This document shows, piece by piece, positions 7,635 to 11,116 of a stretch of DNA of 11,116 bases. Each line of letters begins with the position of its first letter. Within the stretch, counting starts at the first letter, position 1. Origin of the DNA: Cyclostephanos tholiformis (lineage: Eukaryota; Bacillariophyta; Thalassiosirophyceae; Thalassiosirales; Thalassiosiraceae); contig JALLPB010001117.1 in assembly GCA_036939975.1 (NCBI GenBank), positions 1-11,116 of the forward strand, in the 5' to 3' direction. The notes under the pieces are model-generated. The model was not told the origin of the DNA and ran no database searches. It worked only from the letters and a program-made list of their open reading frames with translations. Both the position numbers and the translations under genes were made by a program.

Positions 7635-10600
7635 ATGAGGGGGGATCTTTTGGACCATCTTGCTGAGCATTTGCTCTTCCTCTCCACTGCCACTTCGTTC
7701 TGGTATAGTCTCAATTCGAGCTATGACCATGAGTTTCACCTATCCCGAAGATTAGGTCTGAAACCGAAGGATTATGAGCACATTCTTGTCGCCGCCAACC
7801 TGGCTCATTATCATCCAACATGGGGCTTCACCATTTTGGTTGATAGGCTAAAAATGTTCCTCGATGGTCACCGGTGTTGCGAATCAGCAGATGGCACAGT
7901 AGTCTCATATGAAGTGGCTACAAAGAAAATCGACCTTAATGCGTTCATTTTGGGATCTACTCCAAAGCATAGGGTGAGAATCCATGTCATTCGCATTGGT
8001 CGAATGACTGATCGCTCTCCCCAAAAAATAGAGTGGCAGAAATATGGTGACGGCCGAATGAATACAACCCCCCCACGATTGATTGGCCTACGCCTACAAC
8101 AGCAGTCTTTTCGAAAAATTATGGATCCGTTTTTATGGACATATCTTATTGAAAATAGTTCTGATGCAGAGGAGGGAGACAGTGACGACGATTCATCGTC
8201 TATTGACAAAGATGAAATGAGTGTTGAGGCAGATGAGGACAACGAAGAGGACAAAGCAAGCTCACCAAATACGAGCAAAAACAAAAAGCCAATATACAAT
8301 GCGCCGGGTGATAATGATAACAGCATGGATAATAATTTGGAAATGGCTAAGTCATACCCACATTTAGCACGAGCACTCAGGAGAGAAGATGGATTTGATC
8401 CAACAGATCCATCAGTTTTAAAATCAATGCGTAGTCTAATGAGAGAATTAAATGCTCTACTTAGTACTACTTATGAATTAAAAACTACAGATATGTCGAA
8501 CAATAAAATATGCTACGTCAAGGTGCCTCGGACATCAAGTGACAGTTCCTTTCGCAACTCAAAGGAATGGGTTGATACGGCCATTAGAATATCTGGATCA
8601 AAAGAAAACGACACATTCAATGCTGCTTACCGGCTAGCTAACCACCTCCTCCGATTTTATAGAGACTCTGTCTTAGCCGCATGTGAAACGCAAAAAGTAC
8701 CTGTGTACAAAACAATGAATTCAACACAATTCCAAGCAATGTTAACTGCGGGAGGGGTTACTGGCGAAGGTGAAAGGGAACTGAAAAAACATTTGAGTGC
8801 GCACCTTGGAAAAGGCTTCTGTCCAACTCGACGTAGTGTCGACATGCTGGCCGAGGGGCACTGCAAGATTACATATGGCTGCAAGGAATTCAAGTACGAT
8901 GGGAAAGATAAAGCTGAGTTTGTTGAGTGGACAGAAAAAAACATACACGATGAGATCACTGTGTACTTACAAAGACATCTCACCAGCAAATCAGTCATGC
9001 CGGCCGATATCAAACGAGTTCAAGTGGTCGTGGGTGGCGACCACGGTGACACCGCCTTTCAGTTCGGCGCGTCTGTTTCTGTTTTTTTTAGAGACAAAAC
9101 AGAACCAATAAATTTTGAGGTATCAGTGTGTGAGCTGATATGTCGAAAAGACACTGCAAAATTAATCGAAGAAACGATACTTGATAAACTTACCGCTGGG
9201 CTAAAAATTGTCGCCATGTGGTATCTTCATATAGAGCGGAACGAAGCGGGTCAGATATTATGTGCATTTAAAGAAACTCAGGCACAAAATTCTCACCGTG
9301 TCGATCTGTTTGTGACCGGCGACTTGGCGTTCCAAGCAATGGCGCTTGGAAAGGAATCAATGGCCGGTTGGTGGTGCATGCAGTGTAAAGCACCACGGGC
9401 CCATTTTCTTGATGAGGAGAGTGCGATGTGGACTATGTCTGATCTCGTCGAAGCTGGGACAATTGCAGAGACGGGTGAGAGCGAGCCAAAGCTTGGGGTA
9501 AAAAAGAAACCGTGGTGGCCCTTTATAGAACTTACCCAATATGTTTCACCCCTGCTTCACTGTGAAATTGGAATTGGGAATGATTTATTTAAGTTGCTGC
9601 GTGAGGTGATAAATGAATACATCGAACAATACGCACCGGGAGAAGAATCAATTCGAATATCGATTCCCACCCTTCAACAAATCATTGCCGACACAGCACA
9701 ACAACGGAATGAATGGGATGATTCTCCCGATGGACTTACCTTGAAAACACTGAAGCGTGCAGTTGCCAGCCAAAACAAGCGGCAGCGGTTGGTTGTTGCT
9801 TCACAAGATGACGGGCAGGATGAGTCTTACCAATCCAATTTGATGCGTCTAAACGAGCTTCAGCGCTCTCGGGATGCAATAGCAAACAAGCTGAAGAAGG
9901 CGCGTCTTGCACTGGCTAACCAACAGTCAAAATTGAATGAAATGCGGAAAGGGAAGGTAAGACAACAGTCGAGTATCGAAACAAAAGTATTCGCGGTGTT
10001 GAAAGAGATAGGAGTAGAGCTCAACTCCTACCATGGTGGGAGTTTTAATGGCAAGGACATAAAAAAGGTGATGAATAATGCCACGTACCTTTTCGACCAA
10101 TTTGCGGCAGTTTTCAAGGAAAAAAGAAGGGAGGGATGCCTGCTGAGTCACACAGACATTGACTTGATGTGCCTGCATTTTCGAGAGGTTTTTGTTTTGT
10201 GGGACGGAGCGTTTTCGTTAGCAAGGACTGTTGATCCGACGGGCGAGGAAATATTAACTTACCAATCATTTGTATCGGCGGCAGTGGAGGGCAGCCAGAC
10301 GCTTGGATGCCCCGTCACGCCCAAGGTACACACAATGTTGCGGCATGTGCAATGGCAGATGACAAATCTGCATGGGGGATTGGGGGATAAAATGGAAGAC
10401 TGGGTGGAGCGATTGCATCAGTGGGGGATGCAACAGCGCCGGCAATTCCGGGGTGTGCAGAACCCGCTCGTTCGTGCAAATGCGCGAGAGAAGGCTGCTT
10501 CCCGCAAAACCCATCCCAAGGTGCTTGCTCAGATACATGTGACAAACGAAGGGAATAAGCGGAAAATGTCAGAAACAAAGGTTGACATTTTATCGACAAA

Positions 10601-10790
10601 ACGAAAATGGCAGCGCGAGGAAGGGCGGACAAGAGCAATGACATATTTTGAAAATGTCAAGAAAGAGAAACTCGCCTGGGCTGACATTATATTCTGCAGT
10701 GTCAAGGGGGGGGGATGCAATGCAGATGTTGTTGATGACACAAAATTGGCCTCGGAGGAAAATATTGTAGACAACGCATTTCCCCCTTAA
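7635..10790 (+). CDS. DDE-type transposase-like protein with RAG1/Transib-like motif order
   Basis: This is an intronless frame of 1051 residues. Seen in order: an N-terminal region (1-170) I do not recognise; an acidic Asp/Glu/Ser linker at about 173-210; a possible helix-turn-helix at about 360-410 (QFQAMLTAGGVTGEGE); GGDHGD with D469 as candidate first catalytic Asp; VTGDLAF with D563 as candidate second; WWCMQC (C581, C584); LHCEIGIGN at 641-649; a coiled coil at about 734-778; YHGGSFNG at 799-806; H899xxxxH904; and GDKMEDWVERLHQ with E921 or E925 as candidate last residue. The C-terminus is basic and nuclear-signal-like. RAG1 carries the same order: D600, D708, C727xxC730, LHCDIGN, H937xxxxH942, E962. 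A cut-and-paste transposase or domesticated derivative is inferred, not proven. TGA 7629-7631 lies just upstream in frame, so ATG 7635 is the first usable start, though the true N-terminus could be longer. The frame is otherwise intact, which argues for recent activity or selection. Confidence 0.82.
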   Translation: MRGDLLDHLAEHLLFLSTATSFWYSLNSSYDHEFHLSRRLGLKPKDYEHILVAANLAHYHPTWGFTILVDRLKMFLDGHRCCESADGTVVSYEVATKKIDLNAFILGSTPKHRVRIHVIRIGRMTDRSPQKIEWQKYGDGRMNTTPPRLIGLRLQQQSFRKIMDPFLWTYLIENSSDAEEGDSDDDSSSIDKDEMSVEADEDNEEDKASSPNTSKNKKPIYNAPGDNDNSMDNNLEMAKSYPHLARALRREDGFDPTDPSVLKSMRSLMRELNALLSTTYELKTTDMSNNKICYVKVPRTSSDSSFRNSKEWVDTAIRISGSKENDTFNAAYRLANHLLRFYRDSVLAACETQKVPVYKTMNSTQFQAMLTAGGVTGEGERELKKHLSAHLGKGFCPTRRSVDMLAEGHCKITYGCKEFKYDGKDKAEFVEWTEKNIHDEITVYLQRHLTSKSVMPADIKRVQVVVGGDHGDTAFQFGASVSVFFRDKTEPINFEVSVCELICRKDTAKLIEETILDKLTAGLKIVAMWYLHIERNEAGQILCAFKETQAQNSHRVDLFVTGDLAFQAMALGKESMAGWWCMQCKAPRAHFLDEESAMWTMSDLVEAGTIAETGESEPKLGVKKKPWWPFIELTQYVSPLLHCEIGIGNDLFKLLREVINEYIEQYAPGEESIRISIPTLQQIIADTAQQRNEWDDSPDGLTLKTLKRAVASQNKRQRLVVASQDDGQDESYQSNLMRLNELQRSRDAIANKLKKARLALANQQSKLNEMRKGKVRQQSSIETKVFAVLKEIGVELNSYHGGSFNGKDIKKVMNNATYLFDQFAAVFKEKRREGCLLSHTDIDLMCLHFREVFVLWDGAFSLARTVDPTGEEILTYQSFVSAAVEGSQTLGCPVTPKVHTMLRHVQWQMTNLHGGLGDKMEDWVERLHQWGMQQRRQFRGVQNPLVRANAREKAASRKTHPKVLAQIHVTNEGNKRKMSETKVDILSTKRKWQREEGRTRAMTYFENVKKEKLAWADIIFCSVKGGGCNADVVDDTKLASEENIVDNAFPP

Positions 10791-10835
10791 TTCAGGGAAA
10801 ACCAAGCCCAGTTGGCATCGCCCGAGACCTATAGA

Positions 10836-10844
10836 GGGGGGGGG
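10836..10844 (+). repeat. G9 run followed by GATG
   Basis: Nine consecutive G are followed by ATGATCC. A second run of nine G followed by ATGCAATG lies 130 bases upstream at 10706-10714 inside the coding frame, where it encodes KGGGC. Similar runs occur at 426-433 (8 G) and 1523-1531 (9 G) in the large gene. They look like a local tendency to G homopolymers rather than a named element. Confidence 0.7.
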
Positions 10845-10861
10845 ATGATCCGGAATGAGTG

Positions 10862-10951
10862 CCGAGAGGGGACACAGGCGGCGGTAGGGGGCATCGCGGA
10901 TTAGAGCCATGGTTGCGTGTTTTCTTCTTTTTACTGCCTCTCGGTTTTTTT
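10862..10951 (+). repeat. 8-bp inverted repeat with trailing T run
   Basis: CCGAGAGG at 10862-10869 pairs with CCTCTCGG at 10937-10944, and seven T follow at 10945-10951. The 67-base spacer makes this a weak hairpin. It resembles a transcript-end structure about 70-160 bases after the stop codon, but eukaryotic genes do not need such a terminator, so a role is unproven. Confidence 0.35.
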
Positions 10952-11076
10952 GATTGATGGAGGAAAGGGTGGCGATTAGAGTAGTTAGTAAAAAGATTTT
11001 TTGGCGATTTTTGTACTGCGAAATGCGCCGTGGTACATATTTGGGAGGTGGTGAAGCCTCCATTTCAATTCTTACA

Positions 11077-11092
11077 ATCCGATTTTTCGGAT
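11077..11092. repeat. 6-bp hairpin with TTTT loop
   Basis: ATCCGA and TCGGAT form a perfect six-base stem around four T. It lies 24 bases from the window edge. It could be part of a structured transposon end continuing past the window, or chance in AT-rich flank. Confidence 0.4.
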
Positions 11093-11116
11093 GGTTTTCA
11101 TTCATGTGGATCGAAT

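Larger units (their letters stand above)
7485..10800 (+). mobile_element. Probable DNA transposon body, ends not located
   Basis: The interval is defined only by the transposase-like gene and the open stretch in the same frame just upstream. The protein is intronless and follows the intron-bearing gene by only 230 bases, and its motif order fits DDE transposases. I found no terminal inverted repeats, no target-site duplication and no CACWGTG heptamers in the flanks, so the boundaries are nominal. The right end may lie beyond 11116. A domesticated host gene derived from a transposon is an equally open reading. Confidence 0.4.
10791..11116. other. Downstream flank of the transposase-like gene
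   Basis: No gene is supported in these 326 bases. The stretch holds a nine-G run at 10836-10844, an 8-bp inverted repeat whose right arm is followed by a T run (10862-10951), and a 6-bp hairpin at 11077-11092. A minus-strand open frame covers most of it but overlaps the coding gene and has no recognisable protein character. No clear polyadenylation signal AATAAA is seen on the plus strand. Confidence 0.5.

Noticed and set aside
8957..9564. Two CACTGTG heptamers (8957-8963 and 9558-9564) resembling Transib or RSS ends
   Set aside because: Both lie inside the coding frame of the transposase-like gene, so they cannot mark its ends; a 7-base match is expected by chance at this scale.
9914..9923. 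TGGCTAACCA matching part of the inverted repeat arm at 7601-7615
   Set aside because: Only ten bases match, within the coding coiled-coil region, with no extension on either side; treated as chance.
10590..11105. Minus-strand open frame of 171 codons covering the right flank
   Set aside because: It overlaps the C-terminus of the transposase-like gene, shows no recognisable motif, and has chance-like composition with runs read from T-rich flank.

Overview
The window looks like nuclear DNA of a unicellular eukaryote, most likely a diatom or another stramenopile alga. This rests on very long open frames, short GT-AG introns (77-89 nt) with in-frame exon joins, moderate GC, long G homopolymers, and large chromatin proteins with low-complexity acidic and His-rich stretches. 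There is no operon structure, ribosome binding site, tRNA, rRNA or CRISPR array. The taxon is inferred; nothing in the sequence proves it.

Layout: 1-279 is an upstream region with a weak TATA-like motif and a 21-base G run. 280-7405 is one large plus-strand gene that raw open frames break into three pieces. Three introns (4864-4952, 6988-7071, 7130-7206) join them into a 2291-residue protein. Its domain order is a possible half-Tudor piece, a PDZ domain, the main Tudor-like segment, a basic nuclear signal, a long helical region with a PLU-1-like stretch, a TFIIS central (TFIIS-like, TLD) domain and a C-terminal SPOC domain. TLD plus SPOC is the core of the PHF3/DIDO/Bye1 family, which binds RNA polymerase II and its phosphorylated CTD, so the protein is best read as a chromatin and transcription-elongation factor. 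The SPOC fold is complete only when the last two introns are removed, which strongly supports the gene model.

7406-7634 is a 229-base spacer with a 15-bp inverted repeat and an open stretch in frame with the next gene, ended by TGA. 7635-10790 is a second plus-strand gene, an intronless 1051-residue protein. It resembles a DDE-type transposase: an acidic linker, a GGDHGD motif, a TGDLAF motif, CxxC, LHCEIGIGN, a coiled coil, HxxxxH and a final acidic motif. The order and spacing echo the RAG1/Transib catalytic core. It is probably the coding body of a DNA transposon, or a gene derived from one; no terminal repeats were found. 10791-11116 is non-coding as far as can be seen, with a second G run and two small inverted repeats.

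The two genes do not appear to work together: one looks like a host regulator, the other like a transposon gene next to it. The points most worth pursuing are the RAG1-like layout of the second protein, the 11-bp direct repeat exactly at both boundaries of the 84-nt second intron (an introner-like insertion signature), and the unusual domain mix of the first protein.
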